The notes beneath the pieces are model-generated. The model saw only the letters and a list, made by a program, of their open reading frames with translations. It made no database searches and was not told the DNA's origin. Below, piece after piece: positions 35,423 to 44,212 of a stretch of DNA of 64,000 nucleotides (position 1 is its first letter; the number at the start of each line of letters is the position of its first letter). The stretch is from Albidovulum litorale (GTDB lineage Bacteria; Pseudomonadota; Alphaproteobacteria; Rhodobacterales; Rhodobacteraceae). A program made the position numbers and the translations under genes. The stretch is taken from NCBI RefSeq assembly GCF_025751495.1, contig NZ_JAOWKZ010000005.1, positions 124,001 through 188,000 of the forward strand. Reading direction: 5' to 3'.

Positions 35423-36394
35423 TTACATCCAGCCGCGTTCCTTGTAGTACTTTTCGGCGCCCGGATGCAGCGGAGCGGTCAGGCCGTCCTTGATCATTTC
35501 GGACTCGACCAGCATTCCGAAGGCCGGATGCAACTGCTTGAAGTCCTCAAAGTTTTCGAAGATCGCTTTGACCACGGCATAGACCACGTCGTCGGGCACG
35601 TTCGCCGACGTCACAATGGTTGCCTTCGGACCCCAGGACGGTATGTCGTCGGCATTGCCGGGATACATGCCGCCTGGAATGGTCGCCGCCGCATAGGCCG
35701 GGTTTTCGGCCAGAAGCTTGTCTATACCCGGTCCCGTGAGCGGAATGATCTTCACGTCACAGGTCGATGTCGCTTCCTGGCTGGAGCCATTTGGCAGACC
35801 CGCTGCCCAGATCGTCGCGTCGATATTGCCGTCGCAAAGTGCGGCGGACTGCTCCGACGACTTCAGCTCAGCCGTGAGCCCGAAGTCGGACGTGTTGATC
35901 CCTTCGTAATGCAGAAGCGTTTCGGCCAGAACCCGCGTCCCCGAGCCGGGGTTGGCGATGTTGATCTTCTTGCCCTTGAAGTCCGCGGTCGTGTTGATCC
36001 CGGAATCAGCCCGCGCCATGACGTGCAGTGGTTCGGGATGAACCGAGAAGAGCGAGCGAAGGTCCGGGTAGGGGCCATCTTCCTCGAAAGCACCTGAACC
36101 GGCGATCGAAGCTGTCTGAACGTCGGACTGGACCACGCCGAAATCAAGTTCGCCCTGACGGATCGTGCGGGCGTTGTAGACGGAGCCGCCCGTGGATTCG
36201 ACCGAGCAGCGGATGCCGTGTTCCTTGCGGTCCTTGTTGACCAGACGGCAGATGGCGCCCCCTGTCGGATAGTAGACGCCGGTAACACCGCCGGTCCCGA
36301 TCGTGATGAAGCGCTGTTCCTGGGCTGACGCCCCCGCAGCAAACGAAACTGCGGCAGCAGCGGCCATACCGAACAATAGCTTGTTCAATGTCAT
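35423..36394 (-). CDS. TAXI family TRAP transporter substrate-binding protein
   Basis: Periplasmic binding protein of the TAXI (TRAP-associated extracytoplasmic immunogenic) family, 323 residues. Sec signal MTLNKLLFGMAAAAAVSFAAG with cleavage after ASA; TIGTGGVTGVYYPTGGAICR (31-50) is the family signature. A GGAGG lies 5 bases before the ATG. It begins the TAXI-TRAP-Usp operon and is 88 bp downstream of the RpiR regulator gene on the same strand. Ligand unknown; in this context probably the methylated amine or amino acid used by the divergent catabolic operon. Confidence 0.92.
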   Translation of the reverse strand: MTLNKLLFGMAAAAAVSFAAGASAQEQRFITIGTGGVTGVYYPTGGAICRLVNKDRKEHGIRCSVESTGGSVYNARTIRQGELDFGVVQSDVQTASIAGSGAFEEDGPYPDLRSLFSVHPEPLHVMARADSGINTTADFKGKKINIANPGSGTRVLAETLLHYEGINTSDFGLTAELKSSEQSAALCDGNIDATIWAAGLPNGSSQEATSTCDVKIIPLTGPGIDKLLAENPAYAAATIPGGMYPGNADDIPSWGPKATIVTSANVPDDVVYAVVKAIFENFEDFKQLHPAFGMLVESEMIKDGLTAPLHPGAEKYYKERGWM

Positions 36395-36482
36395 GAGGTC
36401 CTCCGAGTTGAGTAAGGTCGTGGTTGGTCACACGTTATATGTTTGAGGGTCGCGTACCTGATCGCCTCTTGTCATCTGAAAA

Positions 36483-37370
36483 CTAATGTTTTTTTTGCGC
36501 GACCCAGTAGGCGTTATGCGCGACCCGCAAATCCTCGTATTTCCTGATTCGTGTTTCGGTCGTCTGGTCGCCGCCCTGAAAGATCATCGCCAGCAGTATT
36601 TCCAGAACCGCCATGGCCCCTGAATTGCACGCGAAATGGTGTGTGCTGTTGGTTGAAACCAGAAGTGAGATGTCTGGTTTGAAATGCGGGGCGACCACTT
36701 CGGAATCGGTGACGAACACCACGGTCGCGCCGCGCGACTTGGCGAACATCGCTGCCTCGATCGTTTCCCGCGAGTAGGGCGTAAAGGTCACCGCGAGCAC
36801 GACATCGCCCGGTCCCGCATCGCTCAGTTCATCAATCGCGCTGCCGACGTGGCTTGGGGCTAATTGTATGGATTTCAACGCCATTCTGGCGATGTAATGA
36901 AAGTGGAACGCAAGCCCGTAGCTGGCGCGCATTGCAGTCACGTAGACTGTCCGCGCCTGCAGCATAAGGTCAGCGACCCGTTCCAGTTTTTCCGTCGACT
37001 GGCGCTGCAACGACCTTTGAACCACGGCCAGAGAGTTCAGGGTCGCGGTGGCATGGGCTACGCCCGCAGGGCCGCTGTCCCGAAGCTCGTCGACCCATTC
37101 CCGGCCGTCCACATCCTCAGTCGATGATACCAGCGCATGACGGAACGGTTCGCGCATATCGTCATAGCCTGCGAACCCCATCTGATGCGCCATCCGGACA
37201 AGTGTGAATGTGCTGACGCCCGATTTCCGTGCCGTCTCGCGGATCGAGTCCAAGCCGAACTCGGCCGGATTATCGAGAATGTATTTCGCGACCGTTTTCA
37301 GGCGCGGCGAGAGCGTCGGCGCGATCTCCTTAAGCCTTGAAATCGTTCTGGTTCTTAGCGTTGGGTCCAT
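36483..37370 (-). CDS. RpiR family transcriptional regulator
   Basis: 295 residues with an N-terminal RpiR helix-turn-helix (ISRLKEIAPTLSPRLKTVAK, 10-29, through GVSTFTLVRMAHQMGFAGYD) and a C-terminal SIS domain (about 125-260: YVTAMRASYGLAFHFHYIAR and GDVVLAVTFTPYSRETIEAA) that normally senses a phosphosugar or other small ligand. It lies between the TAXI-TRAP genes and the divergent demethylase operon, so it probably regulates both. RpiR regulators of amine or amino-acid use occur in related bacteria. Confidence 0.9.
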   Translation of the reverse strand: MDPTLRTRTISRLKEIAPTLSPRLKTVAKYILDNPAEFGLDSIRETARKSGVSTFTLVRMAHQMGFAGYDDMREPFRHALVSSTEDVDGREWVDELRDSGPAGVAHATATLNSLAVVQRSLQRQSTEKLERVADLMLQARTVYVTAMRASYGLAFHFHYIARMALKSIQLAPSHVGSAIDELSDAGPGDVVLAVTFTPYSRETIEAAMFAKSRGATVVFVTDSEVVAPHFKPDISLLVSTNSTHHFACNSGAMAVLEILLAMIFQGGDQTTETRIRKYEDLRVAHNAYWVAQKKH

Positions 37371-37400
37371 CCGATTCGTGCCCGTTTTCCTGACCGGTAG

Positions 37401-37417
37401 ATAATATCATATGTTAT
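37401..37417. promoter_or_regulatory. Imperfect AT-rich palindrome, possible RpiR operator
   Basis: ATAATATCATATGTTAT has a CATATG core and agrees with its own complement at 12 of 17 positions. It lies 31 bp from the RpiR start and 87 bp from the demethylase start. A related AT-rich string, CGTTATATGTTT, is found at about 36434 in front of the TAXI gene. Operator role is a guess from position. Confidence 0.35.
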
Positions 37418-37503
37418 TTTTTGTCGACATTGACCAGCAATGTGATTTCTCAAATGCTTGGGTGGCCGATTGATTGCGGCCAGCCCATGTGACGGGAAGC
37501 ACC

Positions 37504-39897
37504 ATGTCCAAGCCTCTACCAGCCCACGCCTCGGTCGTCGTGATCGGCGGCGGCATCATGGGGTGTTCGACGCTCTACCATCTGGCCAAGATGGGGGTGG
37601 GTGATGCAATCCTGCTGGAACGCAACAAGCTTACATCGGGCACCACCTGGCATTCCGCAGCACAGGTCCGTGCGTTGCGCCACTCGCGCAACCTGACGCG
37701 GATGATCCAGTATTCGGTCGACCTCTACAGCCAGTTGGAAAAGGAGACGGGCCAGAGCGTCGGCTGGATCCAGAAGGGATCGCTGTCGATCGCCACGACG
37801 CCTGATCGCCTGACCCATATCAGGCGGCAGGAGGCACTGGCACGTGCCTTCGGGATCGAGGTGCGTCCGGTCAGTGCGGGTGAGGCGAAGGAACGCTGGC
37901 CGCTTATGAATGCCGATGACGTGCTCGGTGCGGTCTGGTCGCCGCAGGATGGGCGTGTCAGCCCGTCCGATGTCTGCGCGGCTTTGGTCAAGGCCGCCCG
38001 CGGTCTCGGCGCGGCGATCTTTGAGGATACCGGGGTGACCGGCATCCTGACCGAACGCGGCCATGTGCGCGGGGTGGAGACCAGCCGGGGCGTGATCATG
38101 TGCGACGCCATCGCGATCTGCGCCGGGCTCTGGTCACGCGAGGTGGCGGCGATGGCCGGGGCCGAGGCGCCGCTTCTGGCCTGCGAGCATTTCTACCTGC
38201 TGACCAAACCCATCGACGGGATCACCGGCAACATGCCGACCCTGTCGGACCATGACAGCCACCTTTACATTCGCGATGACAGCGGCGGCCTGCTCGTTGG
38301 CTGCTTTGAACCGATGGGCAAGCCCATCGCCCCCGGCATCCTCGACGAAAGTTTCCAGTTCGGCCTGTTGCCCGAGGATTGGGACCATTTCGAGCCGATG
38401 ATGCTCAATGCGCTGCACCGGTTGCCGGCGCTTGAGACGGCCGAGGTGAAGATGCTCCTGAACGGGCCGGAAAGCTTCACGCCAGACGGCACCTTCATGC
38501 TGGGCGAGGCTGCCGAGACGCGGGGGCTTTTCTTCGGTTGCGGCATGAATTCGGTCGGGCTTGCCTCGGGCGGCGGCGCGGGCATGAACCTCGCGCATTC
38601 CATCGTGCATGGTCACACCGCCTATGACCTGACCGAAGCTGATGCCAAACGCTTCGCGCCGGTTTTCAACTCGTTCGAGCATCTGATGGCGCGGGCGCCC
38701 GAGATCCTTGGAACACATTACGACATCGCCTATCCGGGCAAGCAGCTAAAGACCGCCCGCGATCTGCGCAAACTGCCGCTCGATGCCGAGTACCGCCGCG
38801 CCGGGGCGCATTTCGGGCAATTCTTCGGCTGGGAGCGGCCCCTGTATTTCAACAAGACAGCAGAGCCGCGCCTGACTTTCGGACGACCGGACTGGTTCGG
38901 GAACGTCGCCGCCGAGGTGCGCGCCGCGCATGAAGGGGCCGCGATCTTTGACGCCTCGCCTTTCGGCAAGATCGAGGTCACCGGGCCGGATGCCGAGGCC
39001 TTCCTGATGAAGACCTGCGCGGGGCACATGAACCGCGCGCCGGGATCGGTGATCTATTCCGCCGTTCTGAACGGCCGCGGCACGTTCGAGGCTGATATCA
39101 CCGCGCAGCGGATCGCGGCAGACCACTATCGCCTGTTCACCGGTGCCGCTTCCATCAAGCGTGACCTCGCCTGGTTCCGGCGCCATGCCGAGGGGTTCGA
39201 CGTAGACCTTGCCGACAGCACCGAAGACTACGCCGTCCTCTCGCTCATGGGTCCCGATGCGGCGCGGATCGTTTCGCAATGTGGCGCGCCTGAACTGAAC
39301 GATCTGGGGTATTTCAAGGTCGGCCCCGGCCATATCGCGGGCAAACATGTGCGCGCGGCCCGGATGTCCTATGTCGGCGAGGCGGGGTGGGAGATCACCT
39401 GCAAGGCGGAAAACGCCGCGATCATCTACGCGGCTTTGGTGGCGGCGGGTGCCGTACCGGCGGGTCTTTACGCGCAAACATCCATGCGGGTCGAGAAAGG
39501 CTTTCGTGCGATGGGCCATGAGCTTGACAGCGATGTCTCGCCGATCGAGGCCGGGCTTGACTTCGCGACACGAAAGTCGGGCGGATTCATCGGCTTCGAT
39601 GCGCTGGCGGACCGCCGCAAACAGGGGGTGAAATCCAAGATCGTGTCGCTGGTGCTGGACGATGGGGACGCTGTGGCGCTTGGTCACGAGCCGGTTCTTC
39701 TGGGCGGTGTTATAATCGGTCAGACCAGTTCCTGCGCGTTCGGATACCGGGTTGGGAAACCTGTCGCGCTTGCGCATATCCGAGACCCGCTTGCCGATGG
39801 AACAGAGGTCCTGATCGACATCGCGGGGCAGAACTTTGCTGCTCGTGTGGTCAATGGTCCGGTTTTCGATCCGGACGGCTTGAGAATGAAGGGGTAG
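37504..39897 (+). CDS. DMGDH-like FAD-dependent demethylase with GcvT-type folate domain
   Basis: 797-residue two-part enzyme. N-terminal half: FAD-binding amino-acid oxidase domain (VVVIGGGIMGCSTLYHLAKM, 11-30; His50 in TSGTTWHSAAQ, the position of covalent FAD attachment in dimethylglycine dehydrogenase). C-terminal half (from about 430): GcvT/aminomethyltransferase domains (GPDAEAFLMKTCAGHMNRAP; GEAGWEITCKAENAAIIYAA) that pass the released methyl carbon to tetrahydrofolate. Removes an N-methyl group from a secondary or tertiary amino acid; dimethylglycine, sarcosine or another N-methyl compound. Start at the ATG behind GGGAAG, not the in-frame codon 30 bases earlier. Confidence 0.88.
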   Translation: MSKPLPAHASVVVIGGGIMGCSTLYHLAKMGVGDAILLERNKLTSGTTWHSAAQVRALRHSRNLTRMIQYSVDLYSQLEKETGQSVGWIQKGSLSIATTPDRLTHIRRQEALARAFGIEVRPVSAGEAKERWPLMNADDVLGAVWSPQDGRVSPSDVCAALVKAARGLGAAIFEDTGVTGILTERGHVRGVETSRGVIMCDAIAICAGLWSREVAAMAGAEAPLLACEHFYLLTKPIDGITGNMPTLSDHDSHLYIRDDSGGLLVGCFEPMGKPIAPGILDESFQFGLLPEDWDHFEPMMLNALHRLPALETAEVKMLLNGPESFTPDGTFMLGEAAETRGLFFGCGMNSVGLASGGGAGMNLAHSIVHGHTAYDLTEADAKRFAPVFNSFEHLMARAPEILGTHYDIAYPGKQLKTARDLRKLPLDAEYRRAGAHFGQFFGWERPLYFNKTAEPRLTFGRPDWFGNVAAEVRAAHEGAAIFDASPFGKIEVTGPDAEAFLMKTCAGHMNRAPGSVIYSAVLNGRGTFEADITAQRIAADHYRLFTGAASIKRDLAWFRRHAEGFDVDLADSTEDYAVLSLMGPDAARIVSQCGAPELNDLGYFKVGPGHIAGKHVRAARMSYVGEAGWEITCKAENAAIIYAALVAAGAVPAGLYAQTSMRVEKGFRAMGHELDSDVSPIEAGLDFATRKSGGFIGFDALADRRKQGVKSKIVSLVLDDGDAVALGHEPVLLGGVIIGQTSSCAFGYRVGKPVALAHIRDPLADGTEVLIDIAGQNFAARVVNGPVFDPDGLRMKG

Positions 39898-39901
39898 GGT
39901 T

Positions 39902-40672
39902 ATGGCACCGGCTTTCATCATGGTGGCCCCGACGGGTGCGCGGCGGACACCGGCGGACCATCCGGCACTGCCGGTCACGCTTCCCGATATCGTTGAGACT
40001 GCCCGCGCCTGCCATGCCGCCGGGGCGGCGGCCCTGCACCTGCATATCCGCGACGATCAGGGCGTCCATTCGCTCGATCCGGGCCGATACCGCGAAACTT
40101 TGGCAGAGCTCGCCCGGACAGTGCCGACGATGCGTGTTCAGGTAACGACGGAATCGGCGGGGATCTTCTCCGTCGGGGATCAGCTCGCGACCCTTACCGC
40201 ATTGCACCCCGAATGGGTCAGCCTTTCGATCCGCGAGGTCGCGCGGGAGCCGGAACTCGCCGACAGGGTCTATGGCACCTGCGCGGCTGCCGGGACGGAG
40301 ATCCAGCATATCCTCTACGATACCGACGATATCCGCCTGCTAACCGAGTGGACGTCGAAGGGCATCGTGCGACCGGACCAGACGAGCGTCATCCTCGTCC
40401 TTGGGCGCTACAGCGCCGGGCAGGTGTCCAACCCGGCCGATCTTCCCCCGTTTCACGCGCAACTGTCGACCGGGCACCGCTGGATGCTGTGCGCCTTCGG
40501 TGCGCGGGAGCATGAATGCCTACGCGCGGCGCATGCGCTTGGCGGTGATCTTCGGGTCGGTTTCGAAAACAGCCTGACGGATGCAACAGGAACGCCCCAT
40601 GCGTCGAATGCCGCATCCGTTGCCGCACTGATCGCATCTCTTGGCCAACAGACCGAAAGGAACACGGTATGA
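39902..40672 (+). CDS. Beta-keto acid cleavage enzyme (BKACE, DUF849 family)
   Basis: Zinc enzyme that splits a beta-keto acid with acetyl-CoA, giving acetoacetate and a new CoA ester (or the reverse distribution); the founding member Kce works in lysine fermentation. In the 256-residue product the metal ligands are exactly placed, His46 and His48 in ALHLHIRDDQG, with Glu222 in RVGFENS. It is shorter than most family members (about 270-310). It lies 4 bp after the demethylase and overlaps the aminotransferase start by 4 bp. BKACE substrates vary widely, so the keto acid is unknown. Confidence 0.88.
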   Translation: MAPAFIMVAPTGARRTPADHPALPVTLPDIVETARACHAAGAAALHLHIRDDQGVHSLDPGRYRETLAELARTVPTMRVQVTTESAGIFSVGDQLATLTALHPEWVSLSIREVAREPELADRVYGTCAAAGTEIQHILYDTDDIRLLTEWTSKGIVRPDQTSVILVLGRYSAGQVSNPADLPPFHAQLSTGHRWMLCAFGAREHECLRAAHALGGDLRVGFENSLTDATGTPHASNAASVAALIASLGQQTERNTV

Positions 40673-42003
40673 GCCACGTTTTCCCCCGCCATTGCCACGG
40701 CACCTTTCCTACCGCGACCGGCGGTGACGGATGCTTTTTGATCGACGCAAGCGGAAAGCGCTATTTTGACGGATCGGGGGGCGCTGCGGTGTCCTGCCTC
40801 GGTCATTCGAACGAGCGGGTGAAGCAGGCGATCAAGGACCAGGTCGACCAGCTCGCCTTTGCCCATACGGGCTTCTTCACCTCCGAGCCCGCCGAAGAGC
40901 TTGCCGATCTTCTGATCGCGAATGCGCCGGGCGATCTTGACCGGGTTTATTTCGTTTCGGGCGGGTCCGAGGCGACCGAAGCTGCGATCAAGCTGGCGCG
41001 CCAGTACTTCGTCGAGCGGGGCGAGCCGCAGCGCCGCCACCTGATCGCGCGGCGGCAAAGCTATCACGGCAACACGCTTGGCGCGCTGGCCGCAGGCGGT
41101 AACGAATGGCGGCGCCAGCAATTCGCGCCGCTACTGATCGAGGTAAGCCACATCGCGCCCTGTTACGAATATGTCGAGCGGGCAGAGGATGAGACGCCGG
41201 AAGACTACGGGTATCGGGCCGCGCAGGAATTGGAGAAAGAAATCCTGCGGCTGGGACCGGATACGGTCATGGCGTTCATGGCCGAGCCGGTCGTGGGCGC
41301 AACCATGGGTGCCGTGCCGCCCGCGCCCGGTTATTTCACGCGCATCCGCGAGATCTGCGACAAATACGGGGTTCTCCTGATCCTCGACGAGGTCATGTGC
41401 GGGATGGGGCGGACCGGCCATCTGTTCGCCTGCGAGGCCGAGGGCATTGCCCCCGATATCCTCTGCATCGCCAAGGGGCTGGGCGCCGGGTATCAGCCGA
41501 TCGGGGCCATGCTGTGTTCTTCCGGTGTTTACGACACGATCGCGGGCGGTACGGGGTTCTTCCAGCACGGTCATACCTATATCGGCCATCCGGTCGCCGC
41601 GGCCGCGGGTCTGGCGGTGGTGCGGGAGCTTCTCGACCGGGGATTGGTGGCGCAGGCGCGTGAACGGGGAATGTACCTTGGCGAACAGCTCCGCGCGCGG
41701 TTCGCCCAGCATCCGCATGTCGGCGATATCCGCGGACGCGGCATGTTCTGGGGGCTGGAATTCGTCGCCGACCGCGACACCAAGACACCCTTCGATCCAA
41801 AGCTGGGGGTCGCCGGGAAACTGAAAAAGGCCGCCTTTGCAGAGGGACTGATCTGTTACCCGATGCCGGGGACGCGCGATGGCAAGCATGGCGATCACGT
41901 CCTCCTCGCGCCGCCGTTCATCGCCTCGGAAGCGGAGCTTTCGGATGCGCTGGATGCGCTCGGGCGGGCGATTTCGACGGTGATCGGGGCTGCCACCGCG
42001 TGA
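40669..42003 (+). CDS. Class III aminotransferase
   Basis: PLP enzyme of the omega-amino-acid:pyruvate/diaminopelargonate type, 444 residues. Landmarks: YFDGSGGAAVSCLGHSNERV (24-43), VSGGSEATEAAIKLARQYF, the PLP aspartate in ILDEVMCGMGRTG and the Schiff-base Lys269 in CIAKGLGAGYQPIGA. Start overlaps the BKACE stop. In operon order it would turn a primary beta- or omega-amine into the keto acid that BKACE cleaves. The frame ends 25 bp from the convergent EamA gene. Confidence 0.9.
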   Translation: MSHVFPRHCHGTFPTATGGDGCFLIDASGKRYFDGSGGAAVSCLGHSNERVKQAIKDQVDQLAFAHTGFFTSEPAEELADLLIANAPGDLDRVYFVSGGSEATEAAIKLARQYFVERGEPQRRHLIARRQSYHGNTLGALAAGGNEWRRQQFAPLLIEVSHIAPCYEYVERAEDETPEDYGYRAAQELEKEILRLGPDTVMAFMAEPVVGATMGAVPPAPGYFTRIREICDKYGVLLILDEVMCGMGRTGHLFACEAEGIAPDILCIAKGLGAGYQPIGAMLCSSGVYDTIAGGTGFFQHGHTYIGHPVAAAAGLAVVRELLDRGLVAQARERGMYLGEQLRARFAQHPHVGDIRGRGMFWGLEFVADRDTKTPFDPKLGVAGKLKKAAFAEGLICYPMPGTRDGKHGDHVLLAPPFIASEAELSDALDALGRAISTVIGAATA

Positions 42004-42027
42004 CGCGGATAGTGAGCTGGGTCGGTT

Positions 42028-42921
42028 CTAGGTTGTAAGTGCAGGCGGTCTGTGGCGCATGCCGGTGGCGGCATTGAAAGCGATGGCGGCAAGCAGGATG
42101 GCTCCGCCGACGAAGGTTCCGGTGCTCGCGCTTTCGGCGAGGATCAGCCAGACCCAGACCGGGGCCAGCATCACTTCGACCATGGCCAGAAGACCAAGCT
42201 CGGCCGCCCCGACCACCCGGCTGCCGACGGTGTAGATCGACAGGCCGAAAGCCAAAAGGGCGGCCCCCATCAGCATCGCGATGGCGATGGAGCGGGGGGG
42301 CAGGGCGAAGCTTTCACCGCGCGCGGCGATCACGGCACCCGCGACGATCACCGACAGGACCCCGCCGATCAGGACCGAGGGCAGCATATTGGCGACCCGT
42401 CCCCAGCGGAGCGCAATGGTGAAGGCCGAAAACCCAGCAGCCGAAGCGATGGCCGCAAGGTTGCCCCAGCCTGCGCCGATGGCGAGCCCCTCGCGCACCA
42501 TCACGAACATGCCGATCCCGGCGAGTGCGATGGCGCCCCAGGTGGCACGGCGGACCGGTTCCTTCAGCACGAGCCAGGCCATGATGGCGGTGAAGAGGGG
42601 TGCTGCGGCGAAGAGGAAGACGGCATTGGCAACCGTGGTGGCCTGAATGGCATAGATCGCGCCCGCGAAGGCGAAGACGAGCCCCGTACCGCCGATGACG
42701 CCGGGCAGGCCTGCCGTTCGGATCCGCGCAATAGGATGGCCGCCCGACCGGATCGTGACCGTCAAAAACAGGACCGGGGCCATGCCGAGCGACCGGTAAA
42801 AGAGCACCTGCCACGTTCCTGCATCGCCCAGCATGCGGATCGCGAGCCCCATGAGCGACCAGAGCACGGCCGCGAAAAGCACGAGCCCGACGCCCGTCCG
42901 GTAGCTGATTTCCCGTTCCAT
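42028..42921 (-). CDS. EamA/DMT family transporter
   Basis: Inner-membrane protein of the drug/metabolite transporter superfamily, 297 residues with ten predicted helices in two EamA repeats (for example TGVGLVLFAAVLWSLMGLAI at 9-28 and LGLLAMVEVMLAPVWVWLIL late in the second repeat). Such proteins usually export amino acids or other metabolites. I chose the ATG giving MEREISYRTGVG, because the 49 upstream in-frame codons are charged and do not look like membrane protein. It converges on the aminotransferase gene; substrate unknown. Confidence 0.88.
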   Translation of the reverse strand: MEREISYRTGVGLVLFAAVLWSLMGLAIRMLGDAGTWQVLFYRSLGMAPVLFLTVTIRSGGHPIARIRTAGLPGVIGGTGLVFAFAGAIYAIQATTVANAVFLFAAAPLFTAIMAWLVLKEPVRRATWGAIALAGIGMFVMVREGLAIGAGWGNLAAIASAAGFSAFTIALRWGRVANMLPSVLIGGVLSVIVAGAVIAARGESFALPPRSIAIAMLMGAALLAFGLSIYTVGSRVVGAAELGLLAMVEVMLAPVWVWLILAESASTGTFVGGAILLAAIAFNAATGMRHRPPALTT

Positions 42922-43009
42922 CCGCGTCTCCCTTTGGGCGCAGACTGGGCGGTGGGCGGGCGCTGCGTCTGTTCCGTTGCCGACCTCGTTCGGCGTCGGT
43001 TTCGGGCGC

Positions 43010-44212
43010 TCAGCCCCGCAGCCATCCATCGGCGAAGCTGAGGCCGCGGCAGTCGGTGAACTGACCAAGGCGCGTCAGTTCAGCCTCAAGCCGTGCCAGC
43101 CGTCCCGCGCCCATCCTGACGCCCGGCTCGGGCCAGAACGCGCGGATGGCCAACACACCTTCCCCCCGCTGGCACTTCGCGTCGATCCGGCCGATCAGCC
43201 GGTCGCGCTCCATCACCGGGAAGACGTAATAGCCGTATTGCCGCTTGGGTTCCGGCACGAAAACCTCGATCCGGTAGAAAAAGCCGAAGAGCCGCTCGGC
43301 CCTTTTGCGGTCGCGCAAAGCCGGGTCGAAGGGCGAGAGGATGCGGATGCGGTTCGGGGGTTCCGGCACCGCCGACGCCTCTTCGGCAAGGCCGGGCCGG
43401 GCGAAGGAGCGGCGGAGCGCGCCGCCCGCGCCTTCGATCTGCACCTCCTCGATCGCGCCGCGTTTCAGGGTGGCCACGCACCAGTCCTTTGCTTCGGTTG
43501 GCGTGATCAGGTCCCAGAAGGCCGCGATTTCCCCGGACGTGGCGAAACCCAGGCGATCAAGCGCGGCGTTGCAGGCCCAGTCCACGGTCGCGGCCTCTCC
43601 CGGATCGGGCAGGGCGTGATGGTCGGGCAGGACGCGTTCGGTCAGGTCGTAGATCTTGGCAAAGTTCCGGCGGTGGCAGATCGACAACTCCCCCGACCGC
43701 CAGAGATATTCGAGTGCGGTTTTCGACGGGTGCCATTCCCACCAGCCGCCCTTGCCGCGTTTTTCGTCTTCGCCCACATCGCCCGACCCGCAACGGCCGT
43801 TTTCGCGCACATGGGTCAGCACGTCCTCGACCTTCCCGTGAAACTCCGACCCGTGCCAATTGGCCCAGCGGGCGCGGATGCGGTTGGCATCGCGGTTGAA
43901 GCGCAGTTTCCAATAGGGAAAGAAGTCGGCCGGAATGACCGAGGCATCATGCGTCCAGTGTTCGAAAAGCGATCTTTCCTTTTCGAGAAGCACCGCGAGG
44001 TTCCGTGGCCGGTAGCTTTGCCGCCGCGACCAGAGGATCATGTGATGCGCGCGTTCGACCGTGTTGATGCTGTCGATCTGCACGAAGCCGAGCCGGTGGA
44101 TGAGCGAGAGAAGGTCCGCCCCCTTTGCCGGTCCCGATGGTGGTTCGATCAGCGCATGGCGGTCAAGAAAAAGTCTGCTTGCGGCTTGATTGTCGAGAAC
44201 CGGCAGGTTCAT
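43010..44212 (-). CDS. Winged-helix YcaQ/AlkX-like DNA glycosylase family protein
   Basis: 400-residue member of the HTH_42 (YcaQ) family, whose characterised members open DNA interstrand cross-links and remove alkylated bases. The catalytic QxD motif is present in RLGFVQIDSINTVERAHH (Gln and Asp near 46-48), and the C-terminal portion has GYYVFPVMERDRLIGRIDAK and the final GLSFADGWL. Two starts are possible: ATG at 44212, overlapping the dipeptidase stop as ATGA (chosen), or ATG at 44221, nine bases earlier. Translationally coupled to the dipeptidase gene. Confidence 0.88.
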   Translation of the reverse strand: MNLPVLDNQAASRLFLDRHALIEPPSGPAKGADLLSLIHRLGFVQIDSINTVERAHHMILWSRRQSYRPRNLAVLLEKERSLFEHWTHDASVIPADFFPYWKLRFNRDANRIRARWANWHGSEFHGKVEDVLTHVRENGRCGSGDVGEDEKRGKGGWWEWHPSKTALEYLWRSGELSICHRRNFAKIYDLTERVLPDHHALPDPGEAATVDWACNAALDRLGFATSGEIAAFWDLITPTEAKDWCVATLKRGAIEEVQIEGAGGALRRSFARPGLAEEASAVPEPPNRIRILSPFDPALRDRKRAERLFGFFYRIEVFVPEPKRQYGYYVFPVMERDRLIGRIDAKCQRGEGVLAIRAFWPEPGVRMGAGRLARLEAELTRLGQFTDCRGLSFADGWLRG

